Of a stretch of 64,000 nucleotides of DNA, positions 1-9,800 are shown in pieces. The stretch covers positions 26,661 through 90,660 of the forward strand of contig CASFRS010000003.1 in the NCBI GenBank assembly GCA_949297125.1, read 5' to 3'. Position 1 is the stretch's first letter. Every line of letters starts with the position of its first letter. The notes beneath the pieces are model-generated. The model saw only the letters and a program-made list of their open reading frames with translations. It was not told where the DNA came from and ran no database searches. A program made the position numbers and the translations under genes. This DNA is from an uncultured Bacteroidales bacterium. Its GTDB lineage: Bacteria; Bacteroidota; Bacteroidia; Bacteroidales; G3-4614.

Positions 1-506
1 CCCGGAGGAACGCCCAACGCGGACGATACGGCCCTGAATATGTCGGGCGACGGCTTGGTCATTTTCATACGGTACGATACGTATATGTCGTCGAAATACT
101 CTTCCATGGGCCGGCCGCCCGCCTCGATGAACATTTCCGGAATGCGCCCCTCGAACATCACCGCATTGGTATTGCTGAGCATTGCTATGCGGTATTTAGC
201 GCGCAGGGCCGAAAGCATCTGCAACTTTGCCTGAGGGATAGAAACCAGGAAGGCATTGAAGGCGTCGTCTATCTCCCTGTCGGAGAGAGGACGCCCCACT
301 TTCTCCCTGACAGCGTCGCGCCACTGAGCTGGCGTTATCCTCCCTTCTTCAAGGGCAAGGAATTCGCCCGACTGCTTGTAATTTCCCAACATGTCGGATA
401 TGTCTCCATATCCCAGTTTCTCGAACTCCTCTATGCATCGCGACTTGTCGAGGTCGATTATAACCCCGCCCAAATCGAATATTATGGTACTGTACTCGCG
501 TGTCAT
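1..506 (-). CDS. HAD family hydrolase (3' end outside window)
   Basis: The reverse strand reads in frame from ATG at 506 to the window edge, about 168 residues with no stop. The N-terminus MTREYSTIIFDLGGVIIDLD carries HAD motif I in the DLGGV form of the phosphoglycolate phosphatase/YihX-like subfamily. Near the edge KPSPDIFRAV matches motif III, with the lysine that stabilises the aspartyl-phosphate intermediate. The fourth acidic motif should lie just beyond the window. A soluble cytoplasmic phosphatase of unknown substrate is expected. The family is clear, the substrate is not. Confidence 0.85.
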   Translation of the reverse strand, partial: MTREYSTIIFDLGGVIIDLDKSRCIEEFEKLGYGDISDMLGNYKQSGEFLALEEGRITPAQWRDAVREKVGRPLSDREIDDAFNAFLVSIPQAKLQMLSALRAKYRIAMLSNTNAVMFEGRIPEMFIEAGGRPMEEYFDDIYVSYRMKMTKPSPDIFRAVSSALGVPP

Positions 507-683
507 GCTTTTTTGTCGAAAAAAACGTTTCCGGCACATATCTGTACTGCTCCCGCACATATGCGCCTCGCCCACAAAGATAACCGTTTTATGCCTAATC
601 AGGCAACATCCGCAGCAAATTGCCGGAACGGAAAGCCTTATTTGATAAAAAAACAAAAAATCTTCAATTTACAGGCGATATAT

Positions 684-714
684 TTTGCCGTTTCAAAAAA
701 TAGCAGTAATATTG
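684..714 (+). promoter_or_regulatory. Promoter of the CAU tRNA
   Basis: TTTG at 684-687, a 19-base spacer and TAATATTG at 707-714 match the Bacteroidetes primary sigma consensus (TTTG, N19, TAnnTTTG) with one mismatch. It lies about 30 bases before the tRNA. Confidence 0.6.
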
Positions 715-744
715 CACCGCTTTTCGGAACGAACTCCAAAAAGA

Positions 745-818
745 GGTCCCATAGCTCAGTTGGTTAGAGCATCTGACTCATAATCAGGGGGTCCTAGGTT
801 CAAGCCCTAGTGGGACCA
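745..818 (+). tRNA. tRNA with anticodon CAU (Met, or Ile2 with lysidine)
   Basis: A full cloverleaf is visible: acceptor GGTCCCA pairs with TGGGACC, U8-A9, D arm GCTC/GAGC, anticodon loop CTCATAA (anticodon CAT at 779-781), T loop TTCAAGC. No CCA is encoded. A CAU anticodon can belong to elongator Met or to lysidine-modified Ile2, and the sequence alone does not settle which. Confidence 0.93.
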
Positions 819-820
819 CG

Positions 821-860
821 AAGCCTAAAATGTTTGAATATAGCATTTTAGGCTTTTTTA
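821..860 (+). terminator. Terminator after the CAU tRNA
   Basis: A perfect 12-bp stem, AAGCCTAAAATG with CATTTTAGGCTT, is followed by a T run. It directly follows the tRNA and ends its transcript. Confidence 0.85.
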
Positions 861-945
861 TTGCCCTGCGGGGACGGATACGGGACAAATGTATTTCCAC
901 CACGGCTGTCGACGGACAAACGATAACGCTTTCAGGGGGAGAGAA

Positions 946-1131
946 TTGCACAAGGAAGGGAAAAACAAAAAAGGGTTGGCGACAGGATTGGGCGTTGGCC
1001 TCGGCTGCACTTTCGTTTTACCGGTTATAGGGCTGGCTCTTCTCGCCATTAAGGGTGCCGATGCAAAAATAGAAAGCAACACGTTGCTGCCTGCTGTTTT
1101 TGTCGCATCGGACTACGAAACAGGCGAATAA
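946..1131 (+). CDS. Possible 61-aa membrane peptide (uncertain)
   Basis: This weak candidate begins at TTG 946, with the purine-rich AGGGGGA at 934-940 at ribosome-binding distance. The predicted peptide has a lysine-rich N-terminus and one hydrophobic stretch (GLGCTFVLPVIGLALLAI) that could span a membrane. A terminator-like hairpin follows at 1149. I recognise no family, and the rest of the roughly 370 bases between the two tRNAs shows no other gene. It may be chance. Confidence 0.25.
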   Translation: MHKEGKNKKGLATGLGVGLGCTFVLPVIGLALLAIKGADAKIESNTLLPAVFVASDYETGE

Positions 1132-1148
1132 TCTTCAATACAAAAAAA

Positions 1149-1187
1149 CAGAAGCGGCTATTGCATATTTGCCGCTTCTGCTTTTTG
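1149..1187. terminator. Hairpin terminator between convergent units
   Basis: CAGAAGCGGC and GCCGCTTCTG form a 10-bp stem flanked by A-rich sequence on the left and CTTTTTG on the right, so it could work in both directions. On the minus strand it directly follows tRNA-Arg. Confidence 0.75.
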
Positions 1188-1259
1188 TATCTCCGCCGGG
1201 AATCGAACCCGAATCTAAAGTTTAGGAAACTTTCGTTCTATCCATTGAACTACGGAGAC
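1188..1259 (-). tRNA. tRNA-Arg (anticodon CCU)
   Basis: The cloverleaf reads on the minus strand: acceptor GTCTCCG pairs with CGGAGAT (one G-U), U8-A9, D arm GTTC/GAAC, anticodon loop TTCCTAA with CCT, T loop TTCGATT, discriminator A. CCU reads the AGG arginine codon. Confidence 0.94.
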
Positions 1260-1336
1260 ATCCTCTTTACGCATACATGTGCGCTAAGGCAGTGCAAATG
1301 TAAGCTATTTTTTCATTCCCGACAAACTTAGCGCAT

Positions 1337-2056
1337 TTAATCGAACAACATTTTCAGAATATCGGGCGATTTCAACGGAGAGAACCCCTGATGTATACGG
1401 TAGTATTCTATTATCTTGTCAAGTATCAGCCGCCTCTCGTCGCGGGAAAAGGCAAAACGGTGCAGATTCCGGAAATTCATACGCGAAAGGAGCATGAAGT
1501 CTTCCGACTCACGGGGCGAAAGAAAATGCTTGTGAAGCGGCGGCGTTACGGTGAAGACTCCGTTTATAAGGTCGAAATACGCCCCTTTGGAATAGGTATT
1601 GACATCGGGGTAGAAGCCCAGAAACGAAGAGAGGGCAAACAAGAAACAGAGGTGGAAATTCGCCTTCCCTTCCTGCATTGCATTATAGAGCATTATGGAA
1701 TCGGAAAGAAAGCGGAAAAAGGAAGGGTACGGCTCCGGCTCGCGCATTACGTGCAGCAGGAAATCGGACAGGAAAAGGGCTACCGCGCTTTTTACCGGGT
1801 CGAACTGCAACTGCTGGGGATAGAGCAACTCCACCCCTCTTATCCTCTGGAACTGCTCCTTCGGCCGGTAGTCGCACTCTATCGAGAGGATTGCGAACGG
1901 CGCAAACAGTGCACGCTGCATGCGCGACTTCCTGCCTGTCCCTAAAGGGAAGGCGTACGCCGTCCTTCCGTACCTTTCGGTATAGGCGTTTACAATCAGG
2001 GTCTTGTCGGTATGTCTGGTGATATTCAGAATCACCGCATTGCTTTTCTCCAACAT
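1337..2056 (-). CDS. recO: DNA repair protein RecO
   Basis: The 239-residue protein begins MLEKSNAVILNITRHTDKTL and matches Bacteroidetes RecO: an N-terminal OB fold (about residues 1-80, with KTLIVNAYTERYGR) followed by a helical domain. RecO loads RecA onto SSB-coated DNA with RecR and anneals strands in gap repair. I chose the ATG at 2056; an upstream TTG at 2092 behind GGGAG could add 12 residues. The bacterial RecO zinc-binding cysteines are not evident, as is common in this phylum. It stands alone, convergent with nothing, and ends just before tRNA-Arg. Confidence 0.88.
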   Translation of the reverse strand: MLEKSNAVILNITRHTDKTLIVNAYTERYGRTAYAFPLGTGRKSRMQRALFAPFAILSIECDYRPKEQFQRIRGVELLYPQQLQFDPVKSAVALFLSDFLLHVMREPEPYPSFFRFLSDSIMLYNAMQEGKANFHLCFLFALSSFLGFYPDVNTYSKGAYFDLINGVFTVTPPLHKHFLSPRESEDFMLLSRMNFRNLHRFAFSRDERRLILDKIIEYYRIHQGFSPLKSPDILKMLFD

Positions 2057-2092
2057 GCAGGCAACAGTCTCTTTCGGGGCAGGGACACGCAA

Positions 2093-2340
2093 AAGCTCCC
2101 CTGCAAAAACAGAACGCTAAGATAACTATTCGGCGCGGCAAAGGCAACCCCGTTTTTTTCGGACCGGAAAGTCGCAACCGCCACACCGCGCCGATACGGC
2201 CGGTACTCCGCTCCTTTCCGTTACGCCTGCATGCTGCCGGAAGAGGCTGCCGCACACCCCGTTTTAAGGAGACGGCACGGGGTTACAGCACTGTTTTGCG
2301 AGGGCAAAATCGATATTTTGACGTTTTAGGGAGAAAAAAT
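2093..2340. other. Intergenic region, nothing recognised
   Basis: This stretch lies between recO and the tRNA-Glu promoter. Short open frames exist on both strands but have no recognisable family, and no RNA gene is evident. A short inverted repeat around 2255-2290 (ACCCCGT with ACGGGGT-like bases) is the only structure seen. Confidence 0.4.
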
Positions 2341-2371
2341 TTTGTCAATTAAAAAAATCGGCATATATTTG
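2341..2371 (+). promoter_or_regulatory. Promoter of the tRNA-Glu/rpsT unit
   Basis: TTTG at 2341-2344, exactly 19 bases, then TATATTTG at 2364-2371: a perfect match to the Bacteroidetes consensus. It sits about 55 bases before tRNA-Glu(CUC). Confidence 0.8.
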
Positions 2372-2425
2372 CACCGCATTTCGAGGGGCGGTTTTATCTG
2401 CATTCGTCAAATGCATTTGTAAAAT

Positions 2426-2497
2426 GGCCCATTCGTCTATCGGCTAGGACGCAAGATTCTCATTCTTGAAAGAAGAGTTCGATTCTCTTATGGGCTA
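2426..2497 (+). tRNA. tRNA-Glu (anticodon CUC)
   Basis: Acceptor GGCCCAT pairs with ATGGGCT, D arm GTCT/GGAC, anticodon stem CAAGA/TCTTG with loop TTCTCAT (CTC at 2459-2461), T stem AAGAG/CTCTT. It reads GAG. It is almost identical to the tRNA-Glu at 2824 apart from the anticodon and the T stem. Confidence 0.93.
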
Positions 2498-2534
2498 CGA
2501 TAGAAAAATTAGAAATTAAAGAGTTTTAACTGTA

Positions 2535-2786
2535 ATGGCAAACCATAGTTCAGCTATAAAAAGAATCCGCCAGACGGCAACGCGTCGTTTGCAGAACAGA
2601 TACTATGCTAAGACGATGCGTAATGCGGTACGCAAACTGCGTGCTTCCAAAGAAAAAGAAGAAGCAAAGGACCTTCTTGTAAAGGTTACCTCGATGCTCG
2701 ACAAATTGGCAAAGAAAAACGTCATACACAAAAACAAGGCTGCCAATTTGAAATCGAAACTCTCGCGCCACGTAAACGGATTGTAA
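2535..2786 (+). CDS. rpsT: 30S ribosomal protein S20
   Basis: The 83-residue basic protein begins [20 protein letters not shown], the S20 signature, and has the typical length and lysine-rich helices. S20 binds the 5' domain and helix 44 of 16S rRNA early in small-subunit assembly. It starts 37 bases after tRNA-Glu(CUC) and ends 37 bases before tRNA-Glu(UUC), with no terminator in either gap. The three genes therefore look co-transcribed, with the mRNA released by tRNA processing. Confidence 0.98.
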   Translation: MANHSSAIKRIRQTATRRLQNRYYAKTMRNAVRKLRASKEKEEAKDLLVKVTSMLDKLAKKNVIHKNKAANLKSKLSRHVNGL

Positions 2787-2823
2787 CAGATAAACGGTTC
2801 GGAACACGTTCCGACCGCAAGGA

Positions 2824-2895
2824 GGCCCATTCGTCTATCGGCTAGGACGCAAGATTTTCATTCTTGAAAGAGGGGTTCGATTCCCCTATGGGCTA
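2824..2895 (+). tRNA. tRNA-Glu (anticodon UUC)
   Basis: Acceptor GGCCCAT pairs with ATGGGCT, anticodon loop TTTTCAT gives TTC, T stem AGGGG/CCCCT, discriminator A. It reads GAA and GAG. It shares acceptor, D arm and anticodon stem with the upstream tRNA-Glu(CUC), which suggests duplication. Confidence 0.95.
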
Positions 2896-2911
2896 CTGAT
2901 TGAAAGGCGGG

Positions 2912-2953
2912 AAAAAGTAAGGGATGCAATATTGCATCCCTTACTTTTTTTTT
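2912..2953 (+). terminator. Terminator of the tRNA-Glu/rpsT unit
   Basis: AAAAGTAAGGGATGCAAT is followed immediately by its exact complement and then a run of T. It is a strong Rho-independent terminator. Confidence 0.92.
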
Positions 2954-3077
2954 ATACTTTTGCCCTGACTTACTGCGAAGACAGGCAAACTCCGGGCATG
3001 GCGAGTTCCGCTTCAATATTGCATCTGGCTTGCACTACCTTGGCAGGCGTCGGAAACATGCAAAAATCTTACCTTAT

Positions 3078-3632
3078 ATGATTGAACAAATAAAACAGAT
3101 TGCAACCAGGCTGAAAGGATTGCGCGATGCCCTCGACGTATCGCAGGCCGAAATGGCAAAAACGTGCGGCATCTCCGAAGAGGAGTATAGCGAACTGGAA
3201 TCGGGAACAAAGGATATTCCGGTCAGTCTGCTGCACAAGATAAGCTCGGAGTGCGGCATAGACCTCTCGACGTTGATGTTCGGCGACGAACCGCACATGA
3301 GCAGTTACTTCATTACAAGGGCCGGAAACGGTGCCGCCGTAGAGCGCACGAAAGCCTACAAGTACCAGTCGCTGGCATCGGGGTTCCTGAACAGGAAAGC
3401 CGACCCGTTTATCGTTACCGTCGAACCCGCCGAACCCGACAAGCCCGTCTACCTCAACACGCATGCCGGGCAGGAATTCAACCTGATAATAGAAGGGCGC
3501 ATGCTTCTGCAGATAGGCAACAAGGAGATTATCCTCGACGAAGGGGACAGCATCTACTTCGACTCCACCCGCCCGCACGGGATGAAAGCCCTCGACGGCA
3601 GGAAAGTCCGCTTCCTCGCCATAATAATGTAG
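3078..3632 (+). CDS. XRE-family regulator with C-terminal cupin
   Basis: The 184-residue protein has an N-terminal helix-turn-helix (about residues 5-65, with SQAEMAKTCGISEEEYSELE) and a C-terminal cupin barrel (about 105-180, with THAGQEFNLIIEGR and DEGDSIYFDSTRPHG, whose histidines resemble a metal site). This architecture is typical of regulators that sense a small ligand. It lies 56 bases before an acyl-CoA synthetase on the same strand, a pairing common in Bacteroidales, so control of that gene is likely. The start is the ATG at 3078; an upstream in-frame extension reads through non-conserved sequence. Confidence 0.88.
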   Translation: MIEQIKQIATRLKGLRDALDVSQAEMAKTCGISEEEYSELESGTKDIPVSLLHKISSECGIDLSTLMFGDEPHMSSYFITRAGNGAAVERTKAYKYQSLASGFLNRKADPFIVTVEPAEPDKPVYLNTHAGQEFNLIIEGRMLLQIGNKEIILDEGDSIYFDSTRPHGMKALDGRKVRFLAIIM

Positions 3633-3688
3633 TTACCATTTTTGTTGTTTTCAGATAGAAAGAGGAGAGTAATGCCTCCATACGATAT

Positions 3689-5347
3689 ATGTTAGAAAGA
3701 TTTTTAAAACAGACCACGTTCTCTTCGCAGGAGGACTTCATGGAGAACTTCCATATAAACGTTCCGGAGAATTTCAATTTCGGGTATGATGTCGTAGACG
3801 AATGGGCCAAATCCGAACCCGACAAAAAAGCCTTGTGCTGGATAAACGACCGGGGCGAACATATCGACTTTACATTTGCCGATATAAAAAGGGAGAGCGA
3901 CAAGGCCGCGGCCTACTTCAGTTCGCTCGGCATAGGGCACGGCGACATGGTTATGCTGATACTGAAACGCCGCTACGAGTTCTGGTTTTCCATAATTGCG
4001 CTGCACAAGCTCGGCGCAGTATGCATTCCGGCCACACACCTGCTTACCGAAAAGGATATAATATACCGCTGCAACGCCGCCGACATAAAAATGATAGTAG
4101 CCGTAGGCGACGATATTGTGATAGAGCACATAAACCGCTCGGTAGAAAAATCCCCATCGCTGAAATACATCGTATCGATAGGCCCGAAAGTTCCCGAAGG
4201 GTGGGAAGACTTCCACAAAGGGCTTGAAGGAGCCGCACCGTTCGTAAAGCCCGAACACCCCAATTCCAACAGCGACACGTCGCTGCTGTATTTCACATCG
4301 GGTACGACAGGCGAGCCAAAAATGGTCATCCATGACTTCACATACCCGCTGGGGCATATCATAACCGGTGCATTCTGGCACAACCTTACCCCCGACAGCC
4401 TGCACTTCACCCTTGCCGATACGGGATGGGGCAAGGCCGTATGGGGAAAACTCTACGGGCAATGGATTGTAGGGGCAACGGTATTCGTCTACGACTTTGA
4501 AAAGTTCGCCGCCGACGATGTCCTGAAAATGATAAGCAAGTACAAGATTACATCGTTCTGCGCACCCCCCACCGTATTCCGGTTCTTCATAAGGGAAGAC
4601 CTCACCAAATACGACATATCGTCGCTCAAATACTGCACCATAGCCGGCGAAGCGCTGAACCCGAAAGTGTACGAGGAGTTCTACCGCCTCACCGGGATAA
4701 AGCTCATGGAAGGGTTCGGGCAGACCGAAACCACGCTTACAATAGCGACATATCCGTGGGTAACGCCCAAACCCGGTTCGATGGGAATACGGAACCCGCA
4801 ATACGATATCGACCTCCTCACGTCCGACGGCCGCCGCGCCGAAGACGGGGAACAGGGGCAGATAGTAATCCGCACCGACAAGGGCAAGCCTCTCGGCCTG
4901 TTCAAAGGGTACTACCGCGATCCCGAACTTACCCGTGAGGCATACCACGACAACATCTATTACACCGGCGACGTGGCATGGCGCGATGAAGACGGGTATT
5001 TCTGGTTTGTGGGGCGTGCCGACGACGTGATAAAATCGTCGGGGTACAGAATAGGCCCGTTCGAGGTGGAGAGTGCGCTGATGACACACCCGGCAGTTGT
5101 AGAGTGCGCCATAACCGGAGTTCCCGACGACGTGCGCGGGCAGGTTGTAAAAGCCACCATAGTCCTCTCGAAAGAGTACAGGGACAAAGCCGGCGAGGCG
5201 CTTGTAAAGGAAATTCAGGACCATGTGAAGAGGGTTACCGCCCCGTACAAATACCCGAGAATTGTGGAATTTACCGACGAACTGCCCAAGACCATAAGCG
5301 GCAAGATAAAGAGGGTCGATATTCGCAAGGCGGACGGCAAGCAATAA
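3689..5347 (+). CDS. AMP-forming acyl-CoA synthetase (ACSM/acetyl-CoA synthetase-like)
   Basis: The 552-residue member of the ANL superfamily activates a carboxylic acid with ATP to an acyl-AMP and then forms the CoA thioester. Visible motifs: the P-loop TSGTTGEPK at about 203-211, GFGQTETT (A5), YTGDVAWRDEDGYFWFVGR (A7-A8), KSSGYRIGPFEVES, and the catalytic lysine in TISGKIKR at about 539. The N-terminus resembles medium-chain acyl-CoA synthetases more than acetate-specific Acs, so the substrate is uncertain. It probably forms an operon with the XRE-cupin regulator, and proB follows after 28 bases. Confidence 0.92.
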   Translation: MLERFLKQTTFSSQEDFMENFHINVPENFNFGYDVVDEWAKSEPDKKALCWINDRGEHIDFTFADIKRESDKAAAYFSSLGIGHGDMVMLILKRRYEFWFSIIALHKLGAVCIPATHLLTEKDIIYRCNAADIKMIVAVGDDIVIEHINRSVEKSPSLKYIVSIGPKVPEGWEDFHKGLEGAAPFVKPEHPNSNSDTSLLYFTSGTTGEPKMVIHDFTYPLGHIITGAFWHNLTPDSLHFTLADTGWGKAVWGKLYGQWIVGATVFVYDFEKFAADDVLKMISKYKITSFCAPPTVFRFFIREDLTKYDISSLKYCTIAGEALNPKVYEEFYRLTGIKLMEGFGQTETTLTIATYPWVTPKPGSMGIRNPQYDIDLLTSDGRRAEDGEQGQIVIRTDKGKPLGLFKGYYRDPELTREAYHDNIYYTGDVAWRDEDGYFWFVGRADDVIKSSGYRIGPFEVESALMTHPAVVECAITGVPDDVRGQVVKATIVLSKEYRDKAGEALVKEIQDHVKRVTAPYKYPRIVEFTDELPKTISGKIKRVDIRKADGKQ

Positions 5348-5375
5348 AGCCGCCCGACAAAGAGACGGAAAGCCG

Positions 5376-6458
5376 ATGTACAGATACAAACGCATTACTG
5401 TAAAAATAGGGAGCAATGTCCTCACCACGAAAGAGGGGATGCTCGATACGGAACGGATGTCTTCGCTCGTATCCCAGATAGCCGAGCTGCACGGAAACGG
5501 GGTAGAAACGATACTCGTCTCCTCCGGGGCGGTGGCGTCGGGGCGCGGGGAACTGCATGTCGACAGGAAACTCGATGCGGTGAAGTCGCGGCAGCTCTTC
5601 TCGGCGGTAGGGCAGGTAAAGCTGCTGAACAACTACTACGAGATGTTCAGGCAGCACGGCATCAACTGCGGACAGATCCTGACGATGAAGGAGAACTTTT
5701 CCACACGCCGCCTCTATCTCAACCAGAAACAGTGCATGGAGGTAATGCTGGAACACGGCGTAATCCCTATCGTAAACGAAAACGATACGGTTGCCGTAAC
5801 GGAACTGATGTTTACCGACAACGACGAACTCTCGGGGCTGATAGCCACGATGATGGATGCCGAGGCCCTGATAATCCTCAGCAATATAGACGGGATTTAC
5901 AACGGCGACCCGTCCGACCCGTCGAGCAGCGTAATCCGCACCATATCGGATGAAGCAGCCGACCTGTCGTCGTATATCCAGACAAAAAAATCGTCGTTCG
6001 GACGCGGCGGGATGATAACCAAATGCAACATAGCCCGCAAGGTGGCACGCGAAGGGATTACCGTTGTCATAGCCAACGGGGGGCGCGAAAACATACTCCC
6101 GTCATTGCTCGATGCAACCGCCGATACGGTATGCACCGTATTTGAACCCTCCAAGCACGGGCTCTCCAGCATAAAGAAATGGATTGCCCACTCGGACGGA
6201 TACGCAAAAGGCTCGCTCGTCGTCAACGACAACGCAAAGGCCCGCCTTCTATCGGACAACGCCGTAAGCCTGCTCCCTGTAGGGATAACCGGTGTGGAAG
6301 GAGAGTTCGAGAAGGACGATATAGTAAGGATAAAAGACCTGGACGGCGAAATAATAGGCGTAGGCAAGGTTTCGTGCAACAGCGCAAAAGCCGTTGCGGT
6401 TGCAGGAAAGAAGGGGGGCAGGCCTCTCGTGCATTACGACTACCTGTATATTGAATAA
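5376..6458 (+). CDS. proB: Glutamate 5-kinase
   Basis: The 360-residue enzyme phosphorylates L-glutamate to glutamyl 5-phosphate, the first step of proline synthesis. An amino-acid kinase domain occupies about residues 1-260 (VKIGSNVLTT, SSGAVASGRGEL, NENDTVAV, and FGRGGMITK in the ATP site). A PUA domain follows at about 275-355 (KGSLVVNDNAKARLL). The length fits full-size ProB. proA is not adjacent. It starts 28 bases after the acyl-CoA synthetase and may be co-transcribed with it. Confidence 0.95.
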   Translation: MYRYKRITVKIGSNVLTTKEGMLDTERMSSLVSQIAELHGNGVETILVSSGAVASGRGELHVDRKLDAVKSRQLFSAVGQVKLLNNYYEMFRQHGINCGQILTMKENFSTRRLYLNQKQCMEVMLEHGVIPIVNENDTVAVTELMFTDNDELSGLIATMMDAEALIILSNIDGIYNGDPSDPSSSVIRTISDEAADLSSYIQTKKSSFGRGGMITKCNIARKVAREGITVVIANGGRENILPSLLDATADTVCTVFEPSKHGLSSIKKWIAHSDGYAKGSLVVNDNAKARLLSDNAVSLLPVGITGVEGEFEKDDIVRIKDLDGEIIGVGKVSCNSAKAVAVAGKKGGRPLVHYDYLYIE

Positions 6459-6505
6459 CGGAAAGCCGCAGGACAGGCGCCTTACCCCATAAAACCGACC
6501 CGACG

Positions 6506-6547
6506 GACCCGGCCGATACGGAAAAACCGCTATCGTCCGGGTTCTTC
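6506..6547 (+). terminator. Hairpin after proB
   Basis: ACCCGGCCGATA pairs with TATCGTCCGGGT (one mismatch) around a 12-base loop and is followed by TTCTTC. It is a plausible terminator for the proB transcript. Confidence 0.55.
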
Positions 6548-6681
6548 ATATATGCAGGAATGGGAGCATGGCTACCGCAGCCGCACGGCTGAAAACCCGG
6601 AAGAGGGAAAATACATGGGTGCGGCATCGGGGTTACGCATACCGTTACCGCCTCTCAATTAGGGGATATATCATTTTTTTA

Positions 6682-6772
6682 TATTATCTTTGCCGTAGAA
6701 CGGCGAAAACAGGCTGCACTCGGCATAGCCTAACCTTACGGTTCGTCTCTGCGCCCGGCTGCATTATCTTGG
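6682..6772 (+). repeat. Promoter-bearing dispersed repeat upstream of GH84
   Basis: This copy of the repeat seen also at 13992-14233 and 44602-44728 holds TATCTTTG at 6685-6692, the block GCCGTAGAACGGCGAAAA, CTGCACTCGGCATAGCC, a short palindrome AACCTTACGGTT, and a second -7-like TATCTTGG at 6765-6772 with TTCG 19 bases before it. Both promoter cores are imperfect here, one lacking a good -33 and the other its final bases. It is oriented toward the GH84 gene. The rest of 6459-6896 shows no gene. Confidence 0.65.
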
Positions 6773-6896
6773 CCTTAGAGGAGGTCTGCGCAAAATCGAG
6801 GAATATGCGCAGCATACATCCGCATGGCATTCCGGCTTCGCCACGTACGCCCTGAATACGGAAAAATCAATATTTTAACAACATAAACACCAAAAC

Positions 6897-9800
6897 ATGA
6901 GAAAAACAGCAGCAATATTGTTAATGTCCGTCCTGTGCGCGTTCAGCGTCAAGGCTTACGACATTTACCCCGTTCCCCAGAATATGGTGGAAGACGGGGG
7001 TACGGTTACTCTGGCGAGCAGCATGAATATAGTTCTGGATGAAGGGATTCCGGAAAAAGTAAGGCTTTACGCCCAGGAGATTATGGAGGAAGCCGGTATC
7101 AAACCGTTGTTTTCGAGTTATTCCCGGTCGGGCAGCTACCTGTATATAGGGATAAACGGGTCGGGCGGAGAGGCCGACAACTTTGCGGAAGAGTCGGGCA
7201 TCCCGCGCAGCGTGTTCTCGGGTGCCGCAAACCAGTACGACCCGTACGTGCTGCAGGTAAATACCGGTAAAAAGGCAGGGGCCATAGTAATCATAGGCGA
7301 CAGCGACGGTTCGGCCTTTTACGGGCTGGCCACACTCAGGCAGATGCTTGCAGGCGGCAAACAGCTCAGTACGGTAACCATAGAAGACTATGCCTACACC
7401 CAGTACCGCGGGATAGTAGAGGGGTACTACGGAACGCCTTACAGCGTGGAAAGCATCATATCGCTGCTGGATTTCTTCAAGGAATACAAGCTCAACACTT
7501 TCATATACGGACCTAAGGGCGACCCGTACCATGCCGGCTACTGGCAGGACGACTACCCTGTTACCATAACCGAAGAAGAGAGGAAGAAAGGGCTGCTTAC
7601 GCAGGACGACATGCGCCGCATAAGCAAAAAGGCAGCCGAATGCAACGTCCACTTCATCTGGGCCATACACCCGGCCATGGACAATCCGATAGATTTCAGC
7701 AGCGAGAGCGCGATTGAACCGGGTATCGACAAGATAATGGAGAAGTTCGGCAAGATGTACGATCTGGGAGTGAGAGGGTTCGGCGTTTTCATCGACGACA
7801 TATCGAAAGCCCCGAGCGCAGCCATGACGGCATACCTTCCCGAACAGGTCTATGCGCGGCTGAAAGCCAAATACAACACCCCGGAAAGCGCGCCGGAAGA
7901 CAACGTTTCGCCCCTCTTTTTCGTACCGCAGCAATATTCGCTGGACGCAGGGTCGAACTCCCTTACCGAACTGAAGAACATAGACCCCGAAATAGTAATC
8001 GCCTTTACGGGTAAAAGCGTATGGTCGAACGTAAGCAACAGCGATTGCCGCTCGTTCAAGAACATCATAGGCCGCAACCCGCTCATGTGGTGGAACAATC
8101 CGTGCAACGACAACTACGACGACAGAATCTACATGCACAACATGACTTACAGGTATTCTGCGCAGAATGCCCCGATGGACGCCCTCGGGGGCGTAGTGGC
8201 AAACCCCATGCAGGAAGGGCAGGCTTCAAAGATATTCATGTTCGGACTTGCCGACTACTGCTGGAACACGGCCGACTTCAACGCTTCCACGAACTGGGAG
8301 GCATCGTTCGGGCATCTTTTCAGGGACGACGAAGAACTGGCAGACGCCTTCCGCACGTTCTGCATACACTCGGAGTCGACAATAGAACCGGGCGAACTGA
8401 CATCGCTCTACACGTCGTTCAGGAACAACTACTCCGACAACAACCTGCCCGTATCTACAGCAAACTCGATTACGGCAAAAATGGACGAGCTCAATGCGGC
8501 ATTCGCCAAAGTGGCCACCATGAAAGAGAGCAGCAACGAAGCCTACGCGCTGATGTACAAGGATATCAGCCCGTGGCTGGGAAAACTCCTCTCCATGACG
8601 CAGATAATAAGCAGTTCCATTAAATGGATGCTGTCGCCCGGCGGCGTAGACAACTGGACGGACTACACCACGGCAATACAGCTGTACGACAAGCTCCACA
8701 GCGACCCCGCATTCAAGACCTACGTACTGGAAGGAAGCGGTACTGCACCGTGGGAACGGTATGTAGAGGCAAGCCCGGCATCGACCGGCATGGAGCCTTT
8801 CGTCGATTTCCTGATGGGCAAATACGGTGCCTATGCGCCGGAATTCCCCTCAAAGGAGCGCAATCCGGAAATAATACACAACCTTGCAACCCTTCCGTCG
8901 GGCGTGAACCTGTCAACGGCAGATAACGAGTTTATCCTCAACGGGCTTTCCAATGTATCGCTTGCCCCGGGCGAATGCATAGGCGTATTCATGAACGGGA
9001 TAAAGGAGATAGCCTTGTCGCCTATGGGCGCAGGATTCCCCGACGAGTTGAGGGTAGAGTATTCTGTCAACGGCAAGAACTGGACGAAGGTAGAACCCGA
9101 CGGCTCAACATACATAGAAATGGCCTATTTCCGAATCAGGAACATAACCGAAGGCTCGACCTGCACGATAGGGGCCAATACCCTCAAGGGAACAGCTCCG
9201 CAAACGGGGCTCTGCACCCCCTCGGGAGTCTCCACCAACATGCCGCAGTATATGCAGTATGCAATAAGCAACGTACTCGACTACAACTCCTCGTCATACT
9301 TCTGGAGCAGCCGCAACCAGCAGAGCGGCGACTATGTTACCGTCGACCTGGGCAGCGAGAGCGGCCTGTATATGGTAGAACTCGAGTTCCAGAACGACGA
9401 CCAGCCCGCCGGGAACTGCGTAATAGAAATATCGTCCGACGGCAACGGGTGGGAAGAGGTAAACTCCTTCAGCCAGTCGAATATAAAGGAGAACAAGCAC
9501 ACCTGTATCATATACGGCGACAAGACAGGCCGGTACGTAAGGCTCAGGATTGTGGATGTCAGCAGCAACAAGTGGCTGCGGCTCGTAAACTTCAAGATTT
9601 ACAACGGTCGTGCTATAACAACGGCAAAGGACAACAACGACATTTATACCGACGCCCTCGACGACTGTTCACTGAGGACCCATTACATATCGGATGCCGC
9701 AGGATATATAGACTACCAGTTCATAGACAATATCAACATAGAGGAGGTTTCCATATATAACAACTCCGTATACGACGAAGAGTACGGGCTTCCCACACTG

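Noticed and set aside
3704..5632. A 642-codon open frame opposite the acyl-CoA synthetase
   Set aside because: The plus-strand enzyme has all ANL motifs; the antisense product matches nothing and shows the same Tyr/Gly/Val bias as other shadows.
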